From NCBI GenBank assembly GCA_027306695.1, contig DAHUZH010000002.1:1-64000 (forward strand): a stretch of 64,000 bases of DNA, given 5' to 3'. Made by a program: the position numbers and the translations under genes. The stretch is from Acidobacteriaceae bacterium. GTDB lineage: Bacteria > Acidobacteriota > Terriglobia > Terriglobales > Acidobacteriaceae. Position 1 is the first letter of the stretch. Each line of letters starts with the position of its first letter. Below the pieces are notes generated by a model. The model saw only the letters and a list, made by a program, of their open reading frames with translations, had not been told where the DNA came from and made no database searches. Shown here piece after piece: positions 10,285 to 18,755 of this stretch.

Positions 10285-10824
10285 ATGGAAACCACCCTGC
10301 GAAAAGCGACCGCTGCCGATATTCCCGCGCTCCAGGAATTGATCGATGCCTCCGTTCGTGGCCTGCAGGCGAACGACTACACGCCTGCGCAAATGGAACT
10401 GGCTTTGCAGACCGTCTTCACCGTGGACAGCCAGCTTATCGAGGACGGCACATATTTTGTCGTCGAGCAGAACGGGGAGCTGCTGGGCTGTGGCGGCTGG
10501 AGCCAGCGCAAGACGCTTTGCGGCGGCGACCACCATGCAGTGCGGGAAGATGCACTGCTCGACCCGTCGCAGGACGCGGCGAAAATCCGCGCGTTCTTCG
10601 TACACCCCAAATGGACGCGTCGCGGCATCGGCAGCTTTCTTTTGCATGTTGCGGAAGAGGCCGCGCTGTCCGCTGGTTTCCAGCGGCTGGAGATGGGAGC
10701 TACGCTGACCGGCGTGCCGCTCTACCTGCGGGAAGGTTATCGAGTCGTCGAACGAATGGAAGTCCCGCTGAAAGATGGCGTGTCGCTGCCGGTGGTTCGT
10801 ATGGAAAAAATGGTTGCCGAGTAA
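10285..10824 (+). CDS. GNAT-family N-acetyltransferase
   Basis: 179 residues. The GNAT acetyl-CoA-binding motif A is visible as FFVHPKWTRRGIGSFLL (R-x-x-G-x-G type), preceded by the strand YFVVEQNGELLGCGGWS and followed by RLEMGATLTGVPLYLREGY, the usual motif B region. The reading frame is open further upstream, but ATG 10285 begins the conserved fold directly and lies 16 nt after the previous gene. It acetylates a small molecule or protein amine; the substrate cannot be predicted. Confidence 0.88.
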   Translation: METTLRKATAADIPALQELIDASVRGLQANDYTPAQMELALQTVFTVDSQLIEDGTYFVVEQNGELLGCGGWSQRKTLCGGDHHAVREDALLDPSQDAAKIRAFFVHPKWTRRGIGSFLLHVAEEAALSAGFQRLEMGATLTGVPLYLREGYRVVERMEVPLKDGVSLPVVRMEKMVAE

Positions 10825-11231
10825 GAACGTTTCGCGTCCAGCCCATGCATCTGCGTCCCCTGCTGCCCGAGCGATTCCGCCGTAGCGGACAAGTCGAGAA
10901 ATCCGCAGTTTATTTTCCGTATCAAAAAGGGCAACGCAGGCCATAAGAACCGCTATAGTTTTGAGAGGATAGGTGTTCTCCAGACGACATCATCCGTCTG
11001 TGTCGAAAACAGTACGAAGAATATTGCTGCATCGGCATGGGCCGATATCCTATACTTTTGAAAACGCTGGTTGCCAGCGTACCGGCATCCTACGTAAGGG
11101 CAGCGATTGCAGTCACACCCGCCCGAAACAGGCCCGGCGTGAAGAATAGATGCAGGTCTGGTTGCGACGTTGAGGGAATTTGTATTGCGCGGTCCATGCT
11201 GCAATGCCTGCCTTGCGAATAGGGGAGTCCG
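10825..11231. other. 407-nt intergenic region upstream of the MerR gene
   Basis: No convincing gene is seen here. A perfect 7-bp stem with a 3-nt loop (ACGCTGG/CCAGCGT, 11064-11080) lies about 150 nt before the MerR start. It is not followed by a T run on the plus strand, so it is more likely an operator-like element than a terminator. The MerR gene has a good Shine-Dalgarno, AGGGGAG, at the end of this region. Confidence 0.35.
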
Positions 11232-11828
11232 ATGGCAACACAACAGCCAGCCCGGCGCAAGATGCAACCAACGGCGCAAGTCTCGATTCCAGATAAGCTC
11301 TATTTCCGCATTGGAAATGTCGCTCGTCTGTGCAGTCTGCCTGCTTATGTGCTGCGTTTCTGGGAGACGGAATTTCCTCAACTGAAGCCCAACAAGGGTG
11401 GCACAGGGCAGCGCCTCTATCGCAAACGCGATGTCGAGATAGTCCTTGAAATTAAACACCTCCTCTACGAGGAAGGCTTCACGATCGCTGGCGCTCGACG
11501 CCTGATGGCGGAGAACCGCCGCATGCTTCACGCCGAGCGAGATCAGGCTCCGGTTGCTGCTCTTAAAGTTTCTAAGACCCAGCAGCCATCCAATGGTGTA
11601 AAGGAAGCGCCTGCACCAGCTCGACGCAGCGCCTCCGAAGTGCTGCAGCCTCCAGCGAAGCCCAAAGCCGCTCCGTCCAATCCGCGGCTGAAAGACATCC
11701 GAAAGGAAATGAAGGAGTTGCTCGCTTTGCTGGGAGCGGAAGACGCGGCATCCAGCGCCATGCAGGCCCCACCCAAACGAGGCACAAAAAAGAACCATCC
11801 CGCCGACGATGCACCGACGTTGTTTTAG
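11232..11828 (+). CDS. MerR-family transcriptional regulator
   Basis: 198 residues. Residues about 23-90 form a MerR winged helix: [20 protein letters not shown] is the recognition helix region, then [29 protein letters not shown] and [15 protein letters not shown] proline/alanine-rich linker and a short helical end follow. There is no cysteine-rich or drug-binding effector domain. This short MerR type with an F-W-E-x-E motif is common in acidobacteria and deltaproteobacteria near ihf or gyrase genes. Its targets are unknown. AGGGGAG lies 4-10 nt before ATG 11232. Confidence 0.9.
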   Translation: MATQQPARRKMQPTAQVSIPDKLYFRIGNVARLCSLPAYVLRFWETEFPQLKPNKGGTGQRLYRKRDVEIVLEIKHLLYEEGFTIAGARRLMAENRRMLHAERDQAPVAALKVSKTQQPSNGVKEAPAPARRSASEVLQPPAKPKAAPSNPRLKDIRKEMKELLALLGAEDAASSAMQAPPKRGTKKNHPADDAPTLF

Positions 11829-11856
11829 TGACCATATACTTGCCCCATAAGTATTT

Positions 11857-12898
11857 ATGCAAGCCTTAGCCAGTAGGATGCAAGCCCAAACAATGCCAAG
11901 GGACGTTGAAGATCTTGAGCGTCACGCTGCTAAATTCTGGCCTGCGGCCCTCGCCCAGCGCGAGGAAACGACCAGCATTATTCCAAAGCTCATTGAGTCA
12001 CAGGAAAAATTCATCGGAATACTATACGTTGCCGATGCTGCCCCAACTGCATGGAAGGACGTACTGCGGGCGACAGCCGGGATGCCCGGAAACCTGTTCC
12101 TGAAACACCTCATCGTTTTGTCCGATGTGGGAGGGGAGAAACTGCAACGCTACAAGACTGAAATTAGGAAATTTTTTCCCGCTGGCGCAATGACCTTATC
12201 ATTGGAAGAATGCTGAGCATAAATATGTTTTTCAATCCGTTAACAGTCGACAGAAATGCACGTTGCAAGTCGATGGCCCTGGCCTTGCAGATGCCTGTGA
12301 CCTATCTGCTGCGATGGAAGATGTTGCGATGCTTCTCATTCACGGCGGGTCTGCGACAGACCCCGGCATACCAGACGACGTTCTTGAAAAGTGCACCATG
12401 GGAGCGCTCATCGGTAAAAAACGCGACCTCGACAGCTTTGTCAGACAGCGTTACATTCATGTAAGCCGGATCACCGGCGGTGCAACGGCAAACGCAATGG
12501 GGCAACTCTGTCAGGCATACGTGCGAGAGCGACTGGAAAATGCACTTCCTACATGGGACTTTTCGCGACACACGATTCCCGGAATAAGCCAGAACGAGGG
12601 CCGTACCGATATGTCCTTCGATCTGGTCGCGCAGTCTCCGAAGGGAAGATATTGCGCGATAGAGGTCAGTTTTCAGGTGACAACCAACAGCACGATAGAA
12701 CGCAAGGCGGGTCAAGCGGACGCTCGCCAGCGGTTATTGCGGGCCGCTGGGCACAAGATCGCTTATGTGATCGATGGCGCTGGCAACTTTCAACGCCGCT
12801 CCGCGCTATCCACCATCTGCGCGTATAGCGATTGCACCGTTTCAATCAAAGATGAGGAATTGGATGATCTCGCAAAATTCCTTAGAACGCTCAAATAA
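11857..12898 (+). pseudogene. DpnII/MboI-like type II restriction endonuclease, frameshifted
   Basis: Two frames encode one endonuclease of about 340 residues. The N-terminal frame (from ATG 11857 or 11893) ends at TGA 12214 after MTLSLEEC. The next frame supplies AEHKYVFQSV and runs to 12898. Skipping one base between about 12193 and 12214 joins them. The C-terminal domain holds the likely PD-(D/E)xK-type core: FDLVA, then CAIEVSFQVTTNS, then the conserved AYVIDGAGNFQRR. As in DpnII/MboI relatives, the usual lysine after E-V is absent. The methyltransferase follows 14 nt later. The fold assignment is by memory of the family pattern. If the frameshift is real, the enzyme is inactive. Confidence 0.65.
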
Positions 12899-12912
12899 CA
12901 TAGACCACTACT

Positions 12913-14685
12913 ATGCCCCATCAAAGTGAAAAGGCGAATCGCCTTGCCGTCCGCACGATTGAAGTTTCGAGTATAGATTGCCTACCGAGGCCGAATTCAG
13001 AGCGGGCTGAAGTTTGGCTGCTAGTTTTGCCATACAGGCATAGGACGAACCATGCAGAAGCGTGGTTCAAGGCATTGCAACAGTTTGCGCAGGCGCTCAA
13101 CGATCAGTCAATCGTTGCAGTCCTGACAACTGCGCAAGACGCGGCGGAAACGTGGCCGCTAGTCAGCAATTTTCTACACTTCCAGTTACTGGTCGCCATA
13201 AAGCTCGCCACTCCAATTACGCTGGGACCGCAACGCCTTCCACAGCACCATGTCGCATTGTTGGTTTTGTCGAAATACCGTACTTCCTTGCGCCATACGA
13301 AAACCAGAATCGGCTATACCTATTGCCCAGCGTGTGACAAGACAACGAAAGACTACGGGGGCAAGAAACACACGTATCACGAATACGGGACCCTTGTTTC
13401 CGACGTATGGAGAGATATTGCGTATGCACCCGGTGAGCAACCAAGGGAGATTACAACACGCCTGGCCGATCTATTCGGCTTGGAGCCTTATCGAGATATT
13501 ATCGTTGCGAATCTCGCCTCTGTACCTTCGCTTTACCAAGGACCCATGGAACCAGAACCTTGGCAAAATGCTCGCGGGGATGACACCCAGAATTTAGATT
13601 CACAACTCATCCACGGCGATTCGCTTGAGGAGCTTCGGAAGCTCCCAGCAAACTCCATTGATTTTTGTTTTGCCGATCCGCCCTACAACCTCGCCAAGCG
13701 ATATGATTCTTGGGACGATGCGATCGATGTTCAGGACTACTTAAACTGGTGCGATAACTGGCTGGATGAGCTTGCCCGCGTGTTGCGTCCGGGCTGTACT
13801 TGCGCAGTGCTCAACATTCCGATTCTGGCCATTCGGCATTTTCAGCGCATGAAGCAAAGCCTGACCTTTCAGTCTTGGATTGTTTGGGAAGGGATGAGCT
13901 TGCCCGTGCGGATGATTATGCCCTCTCACTATTCCATTGTTTGCTTCTCGAAGGGCACACCACGGCCTGTACCGGGACTTATCCGTGGTTCGGCAATATC
14001 TCTCGAAGCAGATGCGATCAAGACACTTCGCGAAAACCATTGTGTGCGTCAGCAGTGCATGGCGATGCGACGGAGGGCTGCGAATCCAGATCGCGAACCA
14101 ATCAGCGATCTTTGGTGGGACATTCATCGGCTCAAACACAACTCCCGGCGCGTCGATCATCCTTGCCAGCTCCCTCCGGCACTCATGCTGCGGCTGATTG
14201 CACTGCTTACATCCGAAGGAGAAGTTGTATTGGACCCGTTCAATGGTGCTGGCACTACTACCCTTTGTGCGGAAGTGCTGAGTCGTCGGTACATAGGTGT
14301 TGAACTTTCGGAGAAATATCACGCAATTGCCGAATCGCGGCACATCTTGTTGAAGGGTGGTGGAGATCCGTTTGAAAAAATAGTAGGTGTGCCAAAGGCG
14401 AAAAACAGTCGCGTCCATCGGATTGGTGGGATGAAATACGAAGTCCCCAAGAAAACCTTGCAACTGGAAGTGAAGCGCGTTGCGGGGCTGTTAGGCCACA
14501 TCCCCTCGCGGGATGAGCTTCAACAAACAGGTATTTATCCAATCCGGTATTACGATGAGTATTTCGTAGGTTGGGGCGAAGTATGCGCGGCCGCTAGGAC
14601 AACTGGAATGTCAGAATCGCGTACAGGGTCAACCGATGATAGTTTCCATCAACCTATGCTCTTTATGACTGATTCTGAAACGTAG
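12913..14685 (+). CDS. Beta-class DNA methyltransferase with duplicated N-terminal half and HNH-associated repeat
   Basis: 590 residues. It is the modification enzyme paired with the preceding endonuclease and methylates adenine N6 or cytosine N4. The catalytic motif IV is DPPY (255-258) and the AdoMet-binding motif is DPFNGAGTT (441-449), an order typical of beta-class enzymes. Residues 1-190 look like a degenerate copy of the same domain: LPYR at 39-42 stands where DPPY would be, FQLLVAIKLATP matches the later FQSWIVWEGMSLP, and C138-x-x-C141 lies before SDVWRDI, which parallels SDLWWDI at 398-404. Residues about 513-563 match the homing-endonuclease-associated repeat (LLGHIPSRDEL, GWGEVCAAAR). 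The target sequence cannot be read. GC looks lower than in the neighbours, consistent with acquisition. Confidence 0.85.
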   Translation: MPHQSEKANRLAVRTIEVSSIDCLPRPNSERAEVWLLVLPYRHRTNHAEAWFKALQQFAQALNDQSIVAVLTTAQDAAETWPLVSNFLHFQLLVAIKLATPITLGPQRLPQHHVALLVLSKYRTSLRHTKTRIGYTYCPACDKTTKDYGGKKHTYHEYGTLVSDVWRDIAYAPGEQPREITTRLADLFGLEPYRDIIVANLASVPSLYQGPMEPEPWQNARGDDTQNLDSQLIHGDSLEELRKLPANSIDFCFADPPYNLAKRYDSWDDAIDVQDYLNWCDNWLDELARVLRPGCTCAVLNIPILAIRHFQRMKQSLTFQSWIVWEGMSLPVRMIMPSHYSIVCFSKGTPRPVPGLIRGSAISLEADAIKTLRENHCVRQQCMAMRRRAANPDREPISDLWWDIHRLKHNSRRVDHPCQLPPALMLRLIALLTSEGEVVLDPFNGAGTTTLCAEVLSRRYIGVELSEKYHAIAESRHILLKGGGDPFEKIVGVPKAKNSRVHRIGGMKYEVPKKTLQLEVKRVAGLLGHIPSRDELQQTGIYPIRYYDEYFVGWGEVCAAARTTGMSESRTGSTDDSFHQPMLFMTDSET

Positions 14686-14724
14686 AGACTGCAAGGGAGC
14701 CAGCAGACCACCAGTGTATCAAGC

Positions 14725-14752
14725 AAAAAAAGGGCCCCTCGTTGGAGGGGCC
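14725..14752 (-). terminator. Rho-independent terminator of the OmpA-like gene
   Basis: A perfect 8-bp GC stem (GGCCCCTC, 14733-14740; GAGGGGCC, 14745-14752) with a GTTG loop. On the minus strand the stem is followed by seven T residues (plus-strand A run 14725-14731). It lies 44 nt after the stop of the minus-strand OmpA-like gene. Confidence 0.85.
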
Positions 14753-14796
14753 AATCTGCCTTGGTTCTCTCTTGTGTGAGAGCTTTTTAGTCAGCC

Positions 14797-15759
14797 TTAT
14801 TGGTTAGTTGGCTGCGACGCAGTCCCATTCGAGGAGGACTGCGCGGTACTGGACTGCGCCGCGCCGGTTGTTGAGCCGCCTGCGTTCGACGCACTCAAGG
14901 CTGACAAACTGTTATGCATCAGTGTGACTTCCACGACGCTGCCATGACGGCGGGTGCTGCTGTCGCTGGTTTCCAACGGAGCATTGCCCAATCCGATCTG
15001 GCGAATTTTATAGAGCGGAACCTGGTGTTGCGTGACCAGGTAACGGGTAACGGCTGAGGCCATGCGGTGGGAGGTTGCGACGCCAGCCGATCCGCGTACA
15101 GGGGAGTAACCCTGCACATCCACCAGGTAGCCGCGCTGCCCCTGCAACTGGGTTGCAAGCTGATCGAGCGCGTCCTTCGCATTCTGGCCGAGGACATCCT
15201 GACCGGGACGGAAGCGAATCTCCACCTGGCTTACAGTCTGGTACTGGTCGATGTTGCTGACCGCAGTGTTGATCTGATCGGTCTTGGTGCTGGCCTGCTG
15301 CGCCAACTGTTGGGCCTGGTTGGCTGTGTTGCCAGCGACTGTGGCGTGCTGGTCGGCAATCTGGGCCTCGCTCCGTGCCTTGGCGATGCCAGCCTGAGTG
15401 CGGCCATCCAGATCTTTAATGTCCTGCGCGTTGGTTGCGGAAAGCTGATCCAGCTCGTTCAAGCGGTCCTTTACAGGATCGACTTGACGATGTACCCACT
15501 TCTTGCGGGCCATGGGATTCAGGTGCCCCCAGAATCCCTCATGGGACTGGGTCGACAAAGGTTGCCCCGTCGCATACATCGAATCGTTGCCGCTTCCAGA
15601 AGTTGCCGACGATTGCGACCCTCCGGTGGATGTTCCCGTTTGCACCTGTGCATTGGAGGGATTATTTTGGCCGACTGTCTGCGCCAAAAACGGGGCCGTC
15701 GAAAAGGTGGCCAGAACAGCAGTGGCAATGCGAAGCGAATTTCGAGTTTTCGTTGTCAT
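14797..15759 (-). CDS. OmpA-family peptidoglycan-associated protein
   Basis: 320 residues. A signal peptide is followed by a Ser/Gln/Thr-rich segment, a heptad-like Ala/Gln/Asn-rich helix (about 115-180, with repeated QAQQLAQQAS-type units, reminiscent of Lpp-like coiled coils), then an OmpA C-terminal domain: VEIRFRPGQDVLG, DALDQLATQL, VDVQGYSP, SHRMASAVTRYL, IGLGNAPLETS and RRHGSVVEV. It probably tethers the outer membrane to peptidoglycan. ATG 15759 is preferred over the upstream ATG because GGGAACGAG lies just before it and the signal peptide starts there. A strong terminator follows. Confidence 0.85.
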   Translation of the reverse strand: MTTKTRNSLRIATAVLATFSTAPFLAQTVGQNNPSNAQVQTGTSTGGSQSSATSGSGNDSMYATGQPLSTQSHEGFWGHLNPMARKKWVHRQVDPVKDRLNELDQLSATNAQDIKDLDGRTQAGIAKARSEAQIADQHATVAGNTANQAQQLAQQASTKTDQINTAVSNIDQYQTVSQVEIRFRPGQDVLGQNAKDALDQLATQLQGQRGYLVDVQGYSPVRGSAGVATSHRMASAVTRYLVTQHQVPLYKIRQIGLGNAPLETSDSSTRRHGSVVEVTLMHNSLSALSASNAGGSTTGAAQSSTAQSSSNGTASQPTNQ

Positions 15760-16097
15760 AATCTCGTTCCCCGCTGGTGAAAACAGCAAGTGCCGGATGA
15801 ATGCCGACACCTAGCAACACCCAGACAAGTGCAACCATGGTGCCAAATGAAGGCCACGCTATGTCCCAGAGGAAAATAGCGGCTAAGTTTTTTGTTTTCA
15901 ATTGAAGATGAGCAGCGGGCTAGGGCTGTGCGGGTTTGGATGTGGCAAAAACGTTGAAATGATCGCGTAAATCCTGCCTGCTACGAGGCAAAAACTACCC
16001 GCAAGGCTTTGCATACCGCGCAATTTCAACGCAAAGCAGTATGCTGCCCCCTCTAGTCTTGCAACGGTTTCAGGTTCCAAGAAGGCGCTGGCAGAGC
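15760..16097. other. 338-nt region between two minus-strand genes
   Basis: This holds the upstream region of the OmpA-like gene and the 3' flank of the DUF2393-like gene. An AT-rich tract near 15885-15905 could belong to the promoter of the OmpA-like gene. I see no RNA gene or persuasive coding frame. Confidence 0.3.
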
Positions 16098-16676
16098 TTA
16101 ATGCGGTGTTTCCACACTTAATACTTTGAGAACTGGGATTTGCTGGTTCCACATGGGCGAAATGTCATCGAAGATCAGGCGGAAGTCCGCAGATGCGCCG
16201 GGGGCAAGAGGGGCCGCGCGGATGGGTTCGGTGTCCACGTAAGGTTCCCGCGAGCGGATCAGGGCCAGCGGAACCTGTTCGGCCTGGGGCGGTTCGCCTT
16301 CGTCATTCGCAAATAGCGCTTGAACGGTGAGGGAGGTGATGGTCCGATCTCCATGATTCGAGACTGTTCCGTCGATATAAGTGAGCTGGCCGCCGGCAAA
16401 GTTGTTTGCCTGGCTCATTTGAAGATTACTTAAAACCACATGGCTAGCGTAAGGATTGGTGCGGGGACCCGTTGCACCGGACTCGGCGCGATGATGCCCA
16501 TCGATCAGGAATGCCGCGCCTAGAAGAAGCAGAATCACGCCAGCCGCAACCAGCCAAGCCAGCCAATTCCGATCATTGCCGCTGGTGCCTGCCGGGCGTG
16601 GGCCTTCGGAAGCGAAAAGGACAGGATCACTGTGCTGGCCAGAAGGCGGGTTGGGTTCTGAGGCGGGTGCGTGCAT
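16098..16676 (-). CDS. DUF2393-like membrane-anchored protein
   Basis: 192 residues. A proline/serine-rich N-terminus, one transmembrane helix at about 40-62 (LAWLVAAGVILLLLGAAFLI), then a beta-sandwich of the FxLYD/DUF2393 kind: VVLSNLQMSQ, LTYIDGTVSNHGDRTITSL, PGASADFRLIFDDISPMWNQ. In the family, these single-pass proteins have no known role. The fold suggests a periplasmic interaction module. ATG 16676 is the start of the open frame, and the intergenic region before it is shared with the small plus-strand gene at 16851. Confidence 0.7.
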   Translation of the reverse strand: MHAPASEPNPPSGQHSDPVLFASEGPRPAGTSGNDRNWLAWLVAAGVILLLLGAAFLIDGHHRAESGATGPRTNPYASHVVLSNLQMSQANNFAGGQLTYIDGTVSNHGDRTITSLTVQALFANDEGEPPQAEQVPLALIRSREPYVDTEPIRAAPLAPGASADFRLIFDDISPMWNQQIPVLKVLSVETPH

Positions 16677-16850
16677 GCGCCGATTGTAACTCTACGAAAT
16701 CTCGCGGAAAAGAACGTCCACGAGCAGGGAAACATTAAAAATTGAAAAAAAAGCTAACGAAGCGAATCCCTTTGACCGAAAACTACGTCATAACAGTAGC
16801 AAGACGCAGGCGTTAGCAAGTGACGGCCATCGGATACAGGAGGAACCACC

Positions 16851-16970
16851 ATGTCGGCCTTCTACAAGCAAGCCCGCAAGCGTGCTCCCCTACCCCGAGG
16901 AGACGCAATGTATCGCGCAGCCGCAGTGGCGGCGGCCCTGATGGTCCTGGCAACGGCTGCGTTTTTATAG
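16851..16970 (+). CDS. 39-residue small membrane protein
   Basis: A short frame preceded by a strong Shine-Dalgarno (AGGAGG, 7 nt before ATG 16851). The product has a basic N-terminus (YKQARKRAPLPRG) and one hydrophobic helix (AAAVAAALMVLATAAFL), then stops at 16970. A second Shine-Dalgarno-like GAGGAG precedes an in-frame ATG at 16908, which would give a 20-residue form with only the helix. Family and function are unknown. The good ribosome site and the coherent membrane-insertion profile are the reasons for calling it. Confidence 0.6.
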   Translation: MSAFYKQARKRAPLPRGDAMYRAAAVAAALMVLATAAFL

Positions 16971-17007
16971 TTTTGGGAGATTGCCCAGATAGGTACTTGG
17001 GCCATAA

Positions 17008-17886
17008 CTAGATGAAACGCGCACGGGCTGTCTTCTGACGGAAATCATCCCCTTCCATGGAAATCGTAATACACATTTCTTGTAAACGAGAGAGCATTCG
17101 GTCTCCGATGCGATCACCGAGCGTACCTTCTTTCATTGCACGTTCGGCATCAATGGTTTCCTGTGACTTCCCTGCGCCCTTATTCAACAGGGCTACGCCC
17201 TTATCGGTTACATCTTGTTGCGGTGGGGCAGGCGCTTGGGTACGGGTCAGCGCTGAGGCCAAGTTGGGATAATTGGTGGTGATCAGCGTTGTTTTCTTGT
17301 CGTTGTAGCGGGTATTCAGGACATGCGCCACTGTATCCCACACCCAGTCCGTTTTCTTCACTGCGCCCAACTCATCTAGGAGGAGGATCTCCGTCTCAAA
17401 AATCGGGCGCAAGATATCGAGTTCCGTTGTGGCAACCTGAGGATTGTAGGAATTTTGAATCTGCTTGAGCAGGTCGCGGTAATCGCAGAAAATCCCCGTT
17501 GCGCCGCGCTGTTCGATCAACTCCCGCAGTAATCCCACCGCCAGATGTGTTTTGCCCGTACCGATGCTGCCCGTCAGCAACAATCCGCGCCCTTCAGTTT
17601 CGAGCGGGTAGCCTGCGGCAAAGCGCCGCGTCGCCATCAGCGCCATGCCGAGCGAAGGGTCGGCATGGCGAAAGCCGGTGTGGAAGCTCTCCAGCGAGCA
17701 GTGGGCGTAGCGCTTTGGAATGCGGGCGCGCTGCAATCGCAGCCCTGCCTTTCGCTCCACGCGACAGACGCATTCGGCGGCAAACTGCTCCGCGCCGCGG
17801 CGTATCAGCCTCAGTCCTGTGCCAGCGCAATGCGGGCAGACGACGGTGGAGGGTTCGGACCTATCGGGCATGGGAGATTGGTTCAT
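17008..17886 (-). CDS. DnaC/IstB-like AAA+ ATPase with N-terminal zinc finger
   Basis: 292 residues. An N-terminal four-cysteine zinc-binding element (CPHC at 17-20, CVC at 39-41) precedes a helicase-loader ATPase: Walker A GSIGTGKT (106-113), Walker B LLLDELG (168-174), sensor 1 TTN (203-205), and the C-terminal IGDRMLSRL typical of DnaC/DnaI. In this family the protein loads the replicative helicase onto DNA. No transposase or phage gene is adjacent, so it is likely the chromosomal loader rather than IstB. A Pro/Gln-rich insertion (about 214-245) lies before the C-terminal box. It is divergent from rpmE. Confidence 0.82.
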   Translation of the reverse strand: MNQSPMPDRSEPSTVVCPHCAGTGLRLIRRGAEQFAAECVCRVERKAGLRLQRARIPKRYAHCSLESFHTGFRHADPSLGMALMATRRFAAGYPLETEGRGLLLTGSIGTGKTHLAVGLLRELIEQRGATGIFCDYRDLLKQIQNSYNPQVATTELDILRPIFETEILLLDELGAVKKTDWVWDTVAHVLNTRYNDKKTTLITTNYPNLASALTRTQAPAPPQQDVTDKGVALLNKGAGKSQETIDAERAMKEGTLGDRIGDRMLSRLQEMCITISMEGDDFRQKTARARFI

Positions 17887-18011
17887 CGAGCGTCTCTGTC
17901 TTCCAGTATCGCAGCCCGTTGCGCACCGGCCCTATGTGGATTCCGCATTGCAGGCTGTGGGAATCTCGCATAAACTAAAGAATAGCGTTTTAAGAGAAAG
18001 GTTTCACTCCG

Positions 18012-18260
18012 ATGCCGAAGCAAGGAATCCACCCAAATTACGAAACGATCCGTGTGCAGTGCGCCTGTGGTCATGCTTTTGAGACCCGCTCCACACACAA
18101 GGGCGACATTCACATGGAAATTTGCTCCAACTGCCATCCGTTCTTTACTGGCAAGCAGAAGATGATCGATACCGCTGGCCGCGTCGAACGCTTCCGCCGC
18201 AAATACGCGCAGTCGGACTCCTCGAAGGCCGAGGCCGCTGCCGGAGCCGCCAAGAAGTAA
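18012..18260 (+). CDS. rpmE: 50S ribosomal protein bL31
   Basis: 82 residues. It is the zinc-binding (C+) type of bL31: [13 protein letters not shown] start, CACGHAF and [11 protein letters not shown] cysteine pairs, and the basic [11 protein letters not shown] segment. It is a component of the large ribosomal subunit. An alanine-rich tail follows. It is transcribed alone and followed by a clear terminator. Confidence 0.97.
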   Translation: MPKQGIHPNYETIRVQCACGHAFETRSTHKGDIHMEICSNCHPFFTGKQKMIDTAGRVERFRRKYAQSDSSKAEAAAGAAKK

Positions 18261-18286
18261 CTCGCTTGGTACAGAGAAAAAGAGAG

Positions 18287-18312
18287 GGCCTCCGCTGCGG
18301 CGGGGGCCTTTT
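18287..18312 (+). terminator. Rho-independent terminator after rpmE
   Basis: A 9-bp stem with one T-G wobble (GGCCTCCGC, 18287-18295; GCGGGGGCC, 18300-18308), TGCG loop, then TTTT. It lies 27 nt after the rpmE stop. Confidence 0.85.
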
Positions 18313-18361
18313 GGTTCCTGCGGCTTCACAGAGGTACGGCTTTTGAAGCACACTGACATCA

Positions 18362-18755
18362 GTGGCTACACATCAAGCACAAGCCGAAGAACTTATAAGC
18401 GCCATGAAGCGCTTGATGGACGACGCTGCCGCGTATAAGTCTGCTGTCGCATTGCTGGCCGTTCATTCCGCGATTGCGTTCAATGATGCGGTTTCGGAAC
18501 GGCTAACCGGAAAGGCCCATAAAGGGCAAGATCACTCCACAGCGTCCAGGGAAACAAGGTCGGCATGCGTGAAAAATAAAATTGATACCAGCGGCATAAA
18601 GCATCTGGATTATTTATTGAGCAAAAAAAACCGAATATTCGTACAGCGGAATTGTTGATCAAGAAACGGCCGAATATGCGGCCGATAAAGCGGAGAAATT
18701 CTCCAACTGGACATACAGAAGCGGAGTCTTACGGAGGGAGGCAAGCAATGCCTAA
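18362..18755 (+). pseudogene. HEPN-like helical protein, frameshifted in an A8 run
   Basis: About 130 residues if corrected. The first frame (GTG 18362; ATG 18404 is an alternative) is helical, with VALLAVHSAIAFNDAV, KAHKGQDHSTA and IKHLDYLLSKK. After the run of eight A residues at 18623-18630 this frame soon stops (18658). The frame one base shorter continues YSYSGIVDQETAEYAADKAE and ends at 18755, which is the expected last helix. The pattern resembles HEPN-superfamily proteins, but no clear R-x4-6-H RNase motif is visible, so toxin activity is not shown. It overlaps the next gene by 8 nt, so the two are translationally linked. The frameshift may be a sequencing error or slippage. Confidence 0.5.

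Noticed and set aside
11064-11080. Hairpin ACGCTGG-TTG-CCAGCGT as a terminator
   Set aside because: No T run on the plus strand and no minus-strand gene ends there.
15662-15901. Hydrophobic 79-codon minus-strand frame upstream of the OmpA-like gene
   Set aside because: Its second half overlaps the OmpA-like gene in another frame and no ribosome site is clear; it could be a leader but support is too weak.
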